Assembly (NCBI GenBank): GCA_900752535.1
Contig: CAADVV010000208.1
Span: 1-9,513 of the forward strand
Source: Bacteroidales bacterium
GTDB lineage: Bacteria; Bacteroidota; Bacteroidia; Bacteroidales; Muribaculaceae
Length of the DNA stretch: 9,513 nucleotides
Reading direction: 5' to 3'
How positions within the stretch are numbered: the stretch's first letter is position 1; each line of letters begins with the position of its first letter. A model generated the notes under the pieces. The model saw only the letters and a list, made by a program, of their open reading frames with translations. It searched no databases and was not told the DNA's origin. The position numbers and the translations under genes are program-made. Positions 1 to 7,561 of the stretch are shown here, piece after piece.

Positions 1-515
1 GCGCGTCCGCGCCGCCGCCTTTTGTGGAGCCCCTTTTCGCCGATACGGCTCGCCTCGTGGACGATGCCTCCTGACGACAGTAGGGCGCACTCGCCGATGA
101 CGGCGTCGCCGGCGATGGCAACGTTGTTGCCGATGACACAGCGGCCCTTGATGACCGAGTCATGGCCGATGTGAGAGTTGGCCATGATAAACGATTTCGG
201 TCCGACTTTGGTGGAGCTTCCGGGACGTATGCCGCGGTTGATGATGACATGCTCGCGGATGACGGTGTCGTCGCCCACCTCACAGTAGGTCTTGTCGCCC
301 TTCCAGCGGAAATCCTGCGGGTCGGCGCCGACCACTGCTCCCTGATAGACCTTGACGTTGCGGCCCAGGCGCGAGCCGTTCATCACAGATGCATAGGGCA
401 TGATTTTCGAACCGTCGCCGATTTCGACGTCAGCGTCGACAAAGGCGAAAGGCATAATTTCGACATCGCGGCCTATTTTGGCCGACGGGTCGACATGTGC
501 TAATTGACTTATCAT
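1..515 (-). CDS. lpxA: LpxA-type UDP-GlcNAc acyltransferase, 3' end missing
   Basis: Left-handed beta-helix acyltransferase of the LpxA family, which moves a 3-hydroxyacyl chain from acyl carrier protein to UDP-N-acetylglucosamine in the cytoplasm, the first step of lipid A synthesis. The ORF opens at ATG 515 and stays open to the window edge (171 codons; E. coli LpxA has 262). Hexapeptide repeats run from about residue 8 to 160. Aligned by eye with E. coli LpxA, it keeps the Q-D pair (67-68), the I-R-E motif (86-88), catalytic His125 (H118), His122 (H115) and His160 (H153). E. coli Lys76 is R70 and His144 is D137. It starts 42 bases after the efflux channel gene on the same strand with no promoter seen between, so it is probably co-transcribed. 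After residue 161 the protein stops resembling the family (arginine-rich), probably from a frameshift near positions 20-35. It could be a second, divergent LpxA-like paralogue rather than the main enzyme. Confidence 0.8.
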   Translation of the reverse strand, partial: MISQLAHVDPSAKIGRDVEIMPFAFVDADVEIGDGSKIMPYASVMNGSRLGRNVKVYQGAVVGADPQDFRWKGDKTYCEVGDDTVIREHVIINRGIRPGSSTKVGPKSFIMANSHIGHDSVIKGRCVIGNNVAIAGDAVIGECALLSSGGIVHEASRIGEKGLHKRRRRGR

Positions 516-557
516 GGTTTTTTAGAACTGAGGGTTGTGTGTAAGAATCATTGTGGC

Positions 558-1946
558 TTATTTGCGGCCGCCGCCGAGCGACTGATAGAGGTTGACAACG
601 GCCTGCGACTGGAGCTGACGGCAGGCGATGAGACCCATCTGGGCCTGCAGGAGCGACGACTGGGCGGTCAGCACCTCCAGATAGCTCGTGCCCGAGCTTT
701 CGGACAGCAGGATGGTTGTGTACTCGACAGACTTCTCCAGAGCGTCGGTCTGGAGCTTGAGCGACTTTTCTTTCTCGACGCTCTTCTCATAGACCGTGAT
801 GGCGTCCGATACCTCGCCGGCAGCATTCAGGATGGCGTTCTCAAACTGGTTGAGGGTCTGCTTCTGCTGAGCCTTGGCCACCTCGAGGCGGGCGATATTC
901 TGTCCGCGCGAGAACAGCGGCATGGTCAGCGAGCCGGCCAGTTGTATGAACCATTTGCCGGGATTGGTGATCAGGCCGCCGACAAGGTTGGTGAATCCGC
1001 CGTTGGCCGTGATGTTGAGGCCGGGATAGAAGGCTGCACGCGCTGAGTTGGTGGCGTAGTAGGCCACGGCGAGCGCGCGTTCGGCGGCATAGACGTCGGG
1101 ACGTGAGGCCAGTTCGCGCATGGGGATGCCGTCAGCCATGGTGACGGGAATCTGAAGCGCGGCGTCGGCCGAAACATTCCAGTGCTGGGGCAGGGTATTG
1201 AGCAGCAGCGACATAGTGTTGTTGAGCTGCACGAGCTGCGACTCGAGGTCGGTGATCGAGGCGAGGATGCCGTAATACTGGGCCTCGCTCTGAACCACGG
1301 CGGCCTCGTTGACGCGTCCGGCGAGCTTCAGGTCTTTCATGACATCGACGCTCTGACGCCAGTTTTCGGCCGTGGCGCGCGAGAGTTTAATCTGGCTTTC
1401 GACGCAGGCGATGGCGTAGTAGGTGTTGGCCACGGCCGCGATTATCTGGCTGCGTGTGGCCTGGGCGTAGGCCTCGGAGCGGTAGACGCCCTCCTGTGCT
1501 CCGCGCTTGGAGTTGAGGAGTTTGCCGAAGATGTCAATCTCCCAGCTGACCTGAGCGGGGAACTGATAGGTCTTTGACCACTCATAGTCGCCATACTTCG
1601 ACAGCGAGCCGTTGGGCACGATGGCGAGAGAGGGGAGATAGCTCAGACGGGCGCCCTTGAGCTGTGAATTGGCGATGTCGACGTTCAGTTTGGCGTTCTT
1701 CAGGTCGACATTGTTCTCCAGAGCCTGGCTGATGAGGTCCTGAAGCACGGGGTCAGTGAAGATTGTGCGCCAGTCAAGGTTGCCGAAAGCGGTGGAGTCC
1801 TCGGCTTGCTTCAGGGCGTCGCCATACTGTTGTATGAGGGCGCTCTCCTCGGTGGGCAGCTCATATTTCTTATATATGTTGCAGCTGCCGAGCATCAGGA
1901 TGCTCAGCCCGGCAGCTGCCACAAGTGTCAATCTGTTTGATTTCAT
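558..1946 (-). CDS. RND efflux outer-membrane channel lipoprotein (OprM/NodT type)
   Basis: Outer-membrane factor of a tripartite efflux pump. It should form a trimeric channel-tunnel that lets substrates pass from the pump through the periplasm to the outside. The 462-residue length is normal for the OprM/CmeC/NodT family. A signal peptide ends in a lipobox, L-G-S-C with Cys22, so the mature protein is probably lipid-anchored. Family marks are S-W-E-I-D-I-F-G at 134-141, R-P-D-V-x-A-A-E at 282-289 followed by the A-R-A-A-F-Y-P segment (302-308), G-T-S-Y-L-E-V-L at 419-426, and a C-terminal Y-Q-S-L-G-G-G (454-460). These mark the two repeated outer-membrane-factor halves. It begins 28 bases after the pump gene and is the third gene of the efflux operon. 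Substrates cannot be told from the sequence. Confidence 0.95.
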   Translation of the reverse strand: MKSNRLTLVAAAGLSILMLGSCNIYKKYELPTEESALIQQYGDALKQAEDSTAFGNLDWRTIFTDPVLQDLISQALENNVDLKNAKLNVDIANSQLKGARLSYLPSLAIVPNGSLSKYGDYEWSKTYQFPAQVSWEIDIFGKLLNSKRGAQEGVYRSEAYAQATRSQIIAAVANTYYAIACVESQIKLSRATAENWRQSVDVMKDLKLAGRVNEAAVVQSEAQYYGILASITDLESQLVQLNNTMSLLLNTLPQHWNVSADAALQIPVTMADGIPMRELASRPDVYAAERALAVAYYATNSARAAFYPGLNITANGGFTNLVGGLITNPGKWFIQLAGSLTMPLFSRGQNIARLEVAKAQQKQTLNQFENAILNAAGEVSDAITVYEKSVEKEKSLKLQTDALEKSVEYTTILLSESSGTSYLEVLTAQSSLLQAQMGLIACRQLQSQAVVNLYQSLGGGRK

Positions 1947-1974
1947 GACTGTGTATTGATCAGAGGGTATAGGG

Positions 1975-4900
1975 TTAATTTGAATACTGCTCGATTTCGC
2001 TCTCGATGCCCTCGTTGTCGGTGTCTTTCCACTTCAGCGGAGTGAACTTCTCCTGGATGAGCTGGAAGATGACAAACAGCGCGGGAACAATGAAAATCTG
2101 TAGAATCATACCGATAAGCATACCGCCGATTGAGCCTACGCCGAGAGCGCGGTTGCCGTTGGCGCCTACGCCGTGGGCAAACATCATGGGGAGCAGACCG
2201 ATAATCAGGGCGAGCGAGGTCATCAGGATGGGTCGCAGACGGGCTGCGGCTCCCTGGATGGCCGAGTTGACAACGGACATGCCCGTGCGGCGGCGTTCGA
2301 GCGCGAACTCCACAATCAGGATGGCGTTCTTGGCCAGCAGACCGATAAGCATGATGAGCGCAATCTGTAGGTAGATGGAGTTGTCGATGGCGAATATCTT
2401 GGCGAAGATAAACGAACCCATCAGACCGAACGGAATCGAAAGGATAACGGCCCACGGCAGGATGTAGCTCTCATACTGGGCCGAGAGCAGCAGATAGACG
2501 AAGAGCAGACACAGACCGAAGATGATGGCCGTGGCGTTGCTCGAAGAGTTGGACTCCTCACGCGTCATACCTGAGTATTCGTAGCCGTATCCCTGGGGCA
2601 GAGACTCGTTGGCAACACGCTCGATGGCGGCGATGGCGTCGCCCGACGAGAAACCGGGAGCCGGCTGACCGGTGACCGAGATTGACTGGAACATGTTGAA
2701 ACGGTTGAGCAGGTCAGGTCCGTAGACACGTGTCAGCTTGACGAAGTTGGAAATCGAGGCCATCTCCGAGCCGTTGCGGATTTTGATGAGGTTGAGTGTC
2801 TCGGGGCTTACGCGGGCCTCGGGTGAAGCCTGCATCATGACGCGGTAGAGTTTGCCGAAACGGTTGAAGTTTGACACATACATACCGCCGTAGTAGCCCT
2901 GGAGTGTCGAGAGGATGGTCTGGGGCGAGATACCGGCCTGTTTGGCCTTGGCGGCGTCAACGTCGACGAGATACTGGGGGAAGGTCGGGTTGAACGTGGT
3001 GTAGGCCACCTGAATCTCGGGCTGCTGGTTGAGGGCGCCGAGGAAGGCCTGGACGACGGCAAAGAAGTCATTGATGTCGCCGCCGGTCTTGTCCTGCATC
3101 TTGATTTCAAAACCGTTGGTCACCGAGTAACCCGTAATCATAGGCGGCGCGAACATCAGCACACGTCCGTCCTTGACCTGCGACATCAGTCCGTAGAGCT
3201 GCTGGAGCACTGCGTCAGAGCTCTCGTCCTTGGAGCGCTCGCTCCAGTTTTTCAGCTTGACTATAAACGTGCCGTAGGTTGCGCCCTGACCGGCCACGAA
3301 GCTGTAGCCGTTGATCATTGTGCGCGACTCGATGGCGGGCACGGTCGACAGAATCTGGTCTACCTGGTCGAGGGTTGCGGCCGTGCGTTCCTGAGAGGTT
3401 CCCGGCGGCATGTCGATGAGGACAAACAATGTGCCGGTGTCTTCGTTAGGCACGAGAGTGGTCGGGGTGATTGACATCAGCCACACGAGGATGGCCACTG
3501 CGCCGGCGACGATGGCCAGCGAGACATATTTCATGCGGATGAAGGCCTTTGTGCCGAGATTGTAGCGGCCGAGCACCTTCTCATAGAGGTTGTTGAAGGC
3601 CACGTGGAAGTTCTTGCTGAACAGGCCCACGAGGGTGATGGCGCCGACGCCGCAGGCTATCAGGCCTTCGGCGGTGTTCTCAAACGAGAACCAGCCGAGA
3701 ACCATCAGCGTGATGGTGGCGCAGAGGAGCAGGAAGGTGACAAACGGAGGCATGTGGAGTTTCATGCGCTTCTTATATGTCTCCCTGACGGCTCCGGCGG
3801 CGGCCGAGTAGGCGTCGCCCATGCGTTCGCCGAGTGTGGAGTCGGTCTTGTGGGGCTTCAGAAACACGGCGCAGAGGGCCGGCGACAGCGTCAGGGCGTT
3901 GATGGCCGACAGACCGATGGCGATGGCCATGGTCAGACCGAACTGGCGGTAGAAAACACCCGAGGTGCCCGGCATGAACGACACGGGGATAAACACGAGC
4001 ATCATGACCAGCGTGATGGAGACGATGGCGCCCCCTATCTCGCCCATGGCGTCGATAGAGGCTTTGCGGGCGCTCTGATAGCCCACGTCGAGTTTGGCGT
4101 GGACCGCCTCGACCACCACTATCGCGTCGTCGACCACAATGGCAATGGCGAGCACCAGAGCTGACAGCGTGATGAGGTTGATGGAGAATCCGATGATGTT
4201 CATCAGGAAGAACGTACCGATCAGGGCCACAGGGATGGCGATAGCCGGGATGATGGTCGAGCGGAAGTCCTGAAGGAACAGATAGGTCACGAGGAACACC
4301 AGGATGAAGGCCTCGATGAGGGTCTGGATTACGTGGTGAATCGACGCGTAGAGGAAGTCATTGTTGTTCATCGGGATGGCCACGCCGATGCCCTGGGGCA
4401 GGTCTTTCTTCATCGTGTCGACAAACTTCATACAGTCGTTGATGATCTGTGTGGCGTTGCCGCCTGCGGTCTGAAAGACGATGGCTGTGGTTCCGGGATG
4501 TCCGTTGAGTTTGCCGTGGAAGCCGTAGGTCACGCGGCCGAGCTCGACGTTGGCCACTTCGCCCAGACGGAGCACCTCGCCGTTGTCTTTGGCACGCACG
4601 ACGATGTTTTCAAACTCCTCGGGGGTCACGAGGCGCCCCTTATATTTCATGGTGTACTGGAACGTCTGGTCTCCCTGTTCGCCGAATGCGCCCGGGGCGG
4701 CCTCGATATTCTGCTCGGCCAGGGCGTTGGATATGTCAGAAGGCATCAGTCCATACTGGGCCATGACATCGGGCTTCAGCCAGATGCGCATGGAGTAGTC
4801 GGCACCCATCACCATGACGTCGCCTACGCCCGAGATACGCTGTAGCTGAGGCACGACGTTGATTTTCATATAGTTCTCGATGAACTCCTCGCTATACTTG

Positions 4901-5343
4901 CCGTTCTCGTCATAGAGGTTGATGGCGAGCAGCATTGAGGTCTGACGTTTCTGGGTCAGCACGCCCACGCGGGTTACCTCGGCGGGCAGCAGGCTCTGGG
5001 CCTTGGCCACGCGGTTCTGGACGTCGACGGCGGCCATGTCGGGGTCAAAGCCCTGTTTGAAGTAGACGTTGATGGTGGCCGAACCGGTGTTGGTGGCGGT
5101 CGACTCCATATATGTCATGCCCTCGGCGCCGTTGATTGACTCCTCCAGAGGGGCGATCACCGAGTTAAGCACGGCCTGGGCATTGGCGCCCTGATAGGTC
5201 GTGGTGACCGAGATTGTGGGTGGCGCCAGGTCGGGATATTGCGTTACGGGCATGGACACCAGTCCGATGAGACCGAGCAGGACGATGAAGATTGAAATCA
5301 CCGTCGACAGCACAGGTCTGTTGATAAATGTATCTAATTTCAT
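1975..5343 (-). CDS. RND (HAE1/AcrB-family) efflux pump, inner-membrane subunit
   Basis: Proton-driven inner-membrane pump of the hydrophobe/amphiphile efflux type, working as a trimer with the neighbouring fusion protein and channel. TM1 lies at about 10-30, followed by a periplasmic porter domain to about 335, TM2-TM6, a central cytoplasmic link, TM7 (about 606-623), a second porter domain to about 935, and TM8-TM12. The proton-relay residues are present: D405-D406 in TM4 (V-V-D-D-A-I-V-V-V-E), K1005 in TM10 (L-L-A-K-N-A) and T1042 in the P-I-L-M-T-S motif. At 1122 residues it is about 70 longer than AcrB. Most of the excess lies at about 500-577 and contains two extra hydrophobic stretches (533-554 and 558-576) before the usual amphipathic helix at 579-602. 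The tail after TM12 is short and acidic. It starts 48 bases after the fusion-protein gene. The reading frame is unbroken, so the insertion is not a simple frame error. Confidence 0.97.
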   Translation of the reverse strand: MKLDTFINRPVLSTVISIFIVLLGLIGLVSMPVTQYPDLAPPTISVTTTYQGANAQAVLNSVIAPLEESINGAEGMTYMESTATNTGSATINVYFKQGFDPDMAAVDVQNRVAKAQSLLPAEVTRVGVLTQKRQTSMLLAINLYDENGKYSEEFIENYMKINVVPQLQRISGVGDVMVMGADYSMRIWLKPDVMAQYGLMPSDISNALAEQNIEAAPGAFGEQGDQTFQYTMKYKGRLVTPEEFENIVVRAKDNGEVLRLGEVANVELGRVTYGFHGKLNGHPGTTAIVFQTAGGNATQIINDCMKFVDTMKKDLPQGIGVAIPMNNNDFLYASIHHVIQTLIEAFILVFLVTYLFLQDFRSTIIPAIAIPVALIGTFFLMNIIGFSINLITLSALVLAIAIVVDDAIVVVEAVHAKLDVGYQSARKASIDAMGEIGGAIVSITLVMMLVFIPVSFMPGTSGVFYRQFGLTMAIAIGLSAINALTLSPALCAVFLKPHKTDSTLGERMGDAYSAAAGAVRETYKKRMKLHMPPFVTFLLLCATITLMVLGWFSFENTAEGLIACGVGAITLVGLFSKNFHVAFNNLYEKVLGRYNLGTKAFIRMKYVSLAIVAGAVAILVWLMSITPTTLVPNEDTGTLFVLIDMPPGTSQERTAATLDQVDQILSTVPAIESRTMINGYSFVAGQGATYGTFIVKLKNWSERSKDESSDAVLQQLYGLMSQVKDGRVLMFAPPMITGYSVTNGFEIKMQDKTGGDINDFFAVVQAFLGALNQQPEIQVAYTTFNPTFPQYLVDVDAAKAKQAGISPQTILSTLQGYYGGMYVSNFNRFGKLYRVMMQASPEARVSPETLNLIKIRNGSEMASISNFVKLTRVYGPDLLNRFNMFQSISVTGQPAPGFSSGDAIAAIERVANESLPQGYGYEYSGMTREESNSSSNATAIIFGLCLLFVYLLLSAQYESYILPWAVILSIPFGLMGSFIFAKIFAIDNSIYLQIALIMLIGLLAKNAILIVEFALERRRTGMSVVNSAIQGAAARLRPILMTSLALIIGLLPMMFAHGVGANGNRALGVGSIGGMLIGMILQIFIVPALFVIFQLIQEKFTPLKWKDTDNEGIESEIEQYSN

Positions 5344-5391
5344 CTCTTTGTGTCGTGATTGTATATGACTGAAAAAATAGTCTCAGGCTCC

Positions 5392-6573
5392 TCACCGGGC
5401 AGCCTGGGCGCCACCCTGCTGTGGAGCGGCGGGTTTGGAACCGGGAGCCACGGGGTTGATTTCCATGCCGTCCTTGACGGTTGTGCCGACGCCCTCGATG
5501 ACGATGCGCTGGCCCGGAGTCAGACCCGAGGTGACTACAAACGTGCGGCCGTCGGCGTTAGCCTCGACGGTGATGGGCATGGAGGCCACCTTGTTGGAGT
5601 CGTTGACGACATAGACAAAACGGCGGTCCTGAAGCTCATAGGTGGCTTTCTGGGGAATGACGATGACATTCTCCTGGTTGCGCGGGATGATGATGTTGCC
5701 CGTCGAGCCGCTCAGAAGCATACGGTTGGGGTTGGGGAAGAGGGCTCTGACAGAAGCGGCGCCGGTGGCGGGGTCGATTGTGCCGCTGACGGTCATCACC
5801 TTGCCGCGTTCGGGATAGATGGCGCCGTCTGCGAGCTGGAGCTGCACCTCGGGCATGGCGGCGATGGCGGCCGACAGCGAGCGTTGTCCGTTGTCAGAGA
5901 GGCTCAGGATGTCTTTTTCGGTCAGCGAGAAGTAGGCATAAACCTGTGAGATGTCGCTGATGGTGGTCAGAGGTTCGGCCGACGAGGGCGAGGCGAGCGA
6001 GCCTTCGCGGTTGGGGATTGTGCCGACCACGCCGTCTGACGGAGCAGTGACAGTGCAGTATGACAGGTTTTTGCGGGCCGAGACGAGGGCGGCGTTGGCC
6101 TGGGCCAGTGCTGCCTGGGCGCTGCGCAGCGTGTTGTCGGCCATCTGCCACTCGAGTTCGCTGATTATGTTTTTGTCATAGAGTTTGCGCTTGGAGTCTG
6201 CGGTCAGTTTGGCGTTGTCGACCGATGTGCGGGCGGCGTTCACGTTGGCCTGGGCCTGCTCGACGGCAGCCTGAAATGACACTTGGTCGAGGGTGAAGAG
6301 CGTCTGTCCTTTCTTGACAGCCTGACCTTCGTCAACCCATACACGGGTGATAAAACCCGTAACCTGCGGACGGATTGCAATGTCTGTTTTACCCTTGATG
6401 GTTGCAGGAAATGAGTTCTGGCTTTCTGACGCGCCCTGGCTGACGGTCATGACCTCAACGGAGGGTGCCGGTGCTTGCTGCTGTTGTTGCTGCTGCTGTC
6501 CGCCGCCACATGATGTTACCATGACGGCGAGAGCGCCCGTAATGGCGGGAGCAATCATTCTGATAGCTTTCAT
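5392..6573 (-). CDS. RND efflux periplasmic membrane-fusion lipoprotein (AcrA/MexA type)
   Basis: Periplasmic adaptor joining the inner-membrane pump to the outer-membrane channel. The 393-residue length is usual. A signal peptide ends at the lipobox V-T-S-C (Cys22), so it should be a lipoprotein. Directly after come G-G-G and eight glutamines (26-33), probably a flexible tether. The first lipoyl half-motif is at about 62-96 (G-F-I-T-R-V-W-V-D-E-G-Q), then an alanine/glutamine-rich coiled-coil hairpin at about 97-170, then the second lipoyl half with T-V-T-A-P-S-D-G-V-V at 174-183. Beta-barrel and membrane-proximal domains follow, with a Pro/Gln/Gly/Ala-rich tail. It is the first gene of the efflux operon, about 130 bases downstream of a candidate promoter. 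No TetR-, MarR- or two-component regulator gene lies beside it in the window. Confidence 0.96.
   Translation of the reverse strand: MKAIRMIAPAITGALAVMVTSCGGGQQQQQQQQAPAPSVEVMTVSQGASESQNSFPATIKGKTDIAIRPQVTGFITRVWVDEGQAVKKGQTLFTLDQVSFQAAVEQAQANVNAARTSVDNAKLTADSKRKLYDKNIISELEWQMADNTLRSAQAALAQANAALVSARKNLSYCTVTAPSDGVVGTIPNREGSLASPSSAEPLTTISDISQVYAYFSLTEKDILSLSDNGQRSLSAAIAAMPEVQLQLADGAIYPERGKVMTVSGTIDPATGAASVRALFPNPNRMLLSGSTGNIIIPRNQENVIVIPQKATYELQDRRFVYVVNDSNKVASMPITVEANADGRTFVVTSGLTPGQRIVIEGVGTTVKDGMEINPVAPGSKPAAPQQGGAQAAR
6475..6498 (-). repeat. CAG/CAA triplet tract encoding eight glutamines
   Basis: Eight consecutive glutamine codons, a mix of CAG and CAA, lie just after the lipobox cysteine and three glycines of the membrane-fusion lipoprotein. 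The tract falls in the linker between lipid anchor and folded domain, where length changes should be tolerated. Mixed codons make strand slippage less likely than in a pure repeat. Confidence 0.9.
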
Positions 6574-6638
6574 CTGCGTTTTATCTGTTAATTTTGGTTG
6601 TTATGATATTTCTTTAATTTGTGTATGGGAGGGATTTT

Positions 6639-6656
6639 GTGCGCTCTCTGACGCAC
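6639..6656 (-). promoter_or_regulatory. Hairpin 2 in the efflux operon leader
   Basis: On the minus strand GTGCGT pairs with GCGCAC (five Watson-Crick pairs plus one T-G wobble) around a six-base loop. It directly abuts the larger hairpin at 6657-6695. No T-run follows on this strand, so it is not a classic terminator. It would lie in the untranslated leader of the efflux mRNA if the candidate promoter at 6708 is right. The 65 bases between it and the ATG are A-rich and look unstructured. Confidence 0.5.
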
Positions 6657-6695
6657 GACGCCCCGGGCGCGCCTTCCGGCATACCCCGGGCCATC
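6657..6695 (-). promoter_or_regulatory. Hairpin 1 in the efflux operon leader, GNRA-type loop
   Basis: Read on the minus strand: outer stem GATG/CGTC (one T-G wobble), a G-G mismatch, a six-pair stem of CCCGGG with CCCGGG, an internal loop (GTAT opposite GCG), then GCC/GGC closed by GGAA, which fits the GNRA tetraloop pattern. If transcription starts near 6700, this stem-loop forms the 5' end of the efflux mRNA. It could protect the message or regulate it. No uridine run follows. Confidence 0.55.
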
Positions 6696-6707
6696 ATAAA
6701 TTAGACG

Positions 6708-6715
6708 CAAAGTTA
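6708..6715 (-). promoter_or_regulatory. Candidate -7 box for the efflux operon
   Basis: The minus strand reads TAACTTTG, an exact fit to the Bacteroidetes -7 pattern TAnnTTTG. No TTTG is found 19-20 bases upstream, where the sequence is only A/T-rich, so the promoter may be weak or activator-dependent. It lies between the ubiE terminator and the first efflux gene and predicts a leader of roughly 125-130 bases. Confidence 0.5.
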
Positions 6716-6780
6716 CCAATCATTTTTCTTAAATTTCGCTAAATAGCAAAGATGGCTGGCGCTTTGTTCCAAAAATGAGC

Positions 6781-6824
6781 AAAAAATAGACCTTTTGACC
6801 AATCGTGTTGGTCGCGGGTGGTCT
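6781..6824 (-). terminator. Rho-independent terminator after ubiE
   Basis: Two-tier stem on the minus strand starting on the last base of the ubiE stop codon. The outer stem AGACC/GGTCT encloses an inner stem GACCAA/TTGGTC with loop CACGA, and is followed by A and six T residues (6786-6781). It should end the purC-ubiE transcript and isolate it from the efflux operon. Confidence 0.75.
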
Positions 6825-7561
6825 TATGCGGTGGCGATATAGAGTGTGCAGACGCCGAATGTCAGCGGTTCGATGCTGACATCTTTGTATCCGGCCTGTC
6901 TCATAAGGTCGGCCATCTCGTCGCCCTGGGGGACGGCGGCGATGCTCTCGGGCAGATAGGTGTAGGCGCGTGAGTCGCGCGAGATAAGCCGTCCAACGGC
7001 TGGAATGACACGGCGCGTGTAGATGTCGTAGAGCGGCTTTATGAACGGCGACGTCGGTGTTGACAGCTCGATGACCATCAGACGTCCTCCCGGACGTGTG
7101 ACTCGGTGCATCTCGCGGTAGCCCTCGAGGAGGTTCTCAAAATTGCGAACGCCATAGGCCACGGTGACAACGTCAAACATGCGGTCGGTGAACGGCAGGT
7201 GGAGACAGTCGCCCTGACTGAAGGTTATGACATCGCCGAGGCCTGCTTCGGCCACTTTGACGCGCCCGAGAGAGAGCATACCCTCGGAGAGGTCGACGGC
7301 AAAGATGCGCACCGGGTCGAGCCTCTTTGCCATGAGCATGGCGAGGTCGCCGGTGCCTGTGGCCACGTCGAGGATATAGCGGGGCTGGTCGGGGCGCAAA
7401 CTGTCGATGGCGTGACGGCGCCACAGACGGTCTATGCCCATTGTCATGGCGAGGTTCATGAAGTCATAAGCCGGGGCGATGTTGTCGAACATCGCCCTGA
7501 CCTGTTCAGTCTTGGCCCGGCCGTCGTCTTCGTAGGGGTTTATTTTCTCGCAGTCGGCCAT
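6824..7561 (-). CDS. ubiE: Demethylmenaquinone methyltransferase (UbiE/MenG family)
   Basis: SAM-dependent C-methyltransferase that makes menaquinone from demethylmenaquinone, the last step of the main respiratory quinone pathway in Bacteroidetes; menG is an alternative name. The 245-residue length is normal. The SAM-binding motif I is L-D-V-A-T-G-T-G-D at 64-72, with the acidic ribose-binding residue at D90. Family marks are Y-D-F-M-N at 32-36 with R-L-W-R-R at 45-49, G-V-R-N-F at 137-141, and R-V-T-R-P-G-G-R-L at 153-161. Its ATG shares one base with the purC stop (TGATG), so translation is probably coupled. A terminator follows at once. In organisms with ubiquinone the same family also acts in ubiquinone synthesis, but that is unlikely here. 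Confidence 0.95.
   Translation of the reverse strand: MADCEKINPYEDDGRAKTEQVRAMFDNIAPAYDFMNLAMTMGIDRLWRRHAIDSLRPDQPRYILDVATGTGDLAMLMAKRLDPVRIFAVDLSEGMLSLGRVKVAEAGLGDVITFSQGDCLHLPFTDRMFDVVTVAYGVRNFENLLEGYREMHRVTRPGGRLMVIELSTPTSPFIKPLYDIYTRRVIPAVGRLISRDSRAYTYLPESIAAVPQGDEMADLMRQAGYKDVSIEPLTFGVCTLYIATA

Noticed and set aside
504..1046. Long plus-strand reading frame opposite the channel gene
   Set aside because: Antisense shadow of a clearly real gene; its translation resembles no family and has no promoter. The same applies to plus-strand frames at 1182-1577, 3604-4164, 4333-4845, 5359-5949 and 7106-7660.
6657..6695. Hairpin as a terminator for ubiE
   Set aside because: No T-run follows on either strand, and a much better terminator lies at 6781-6824.
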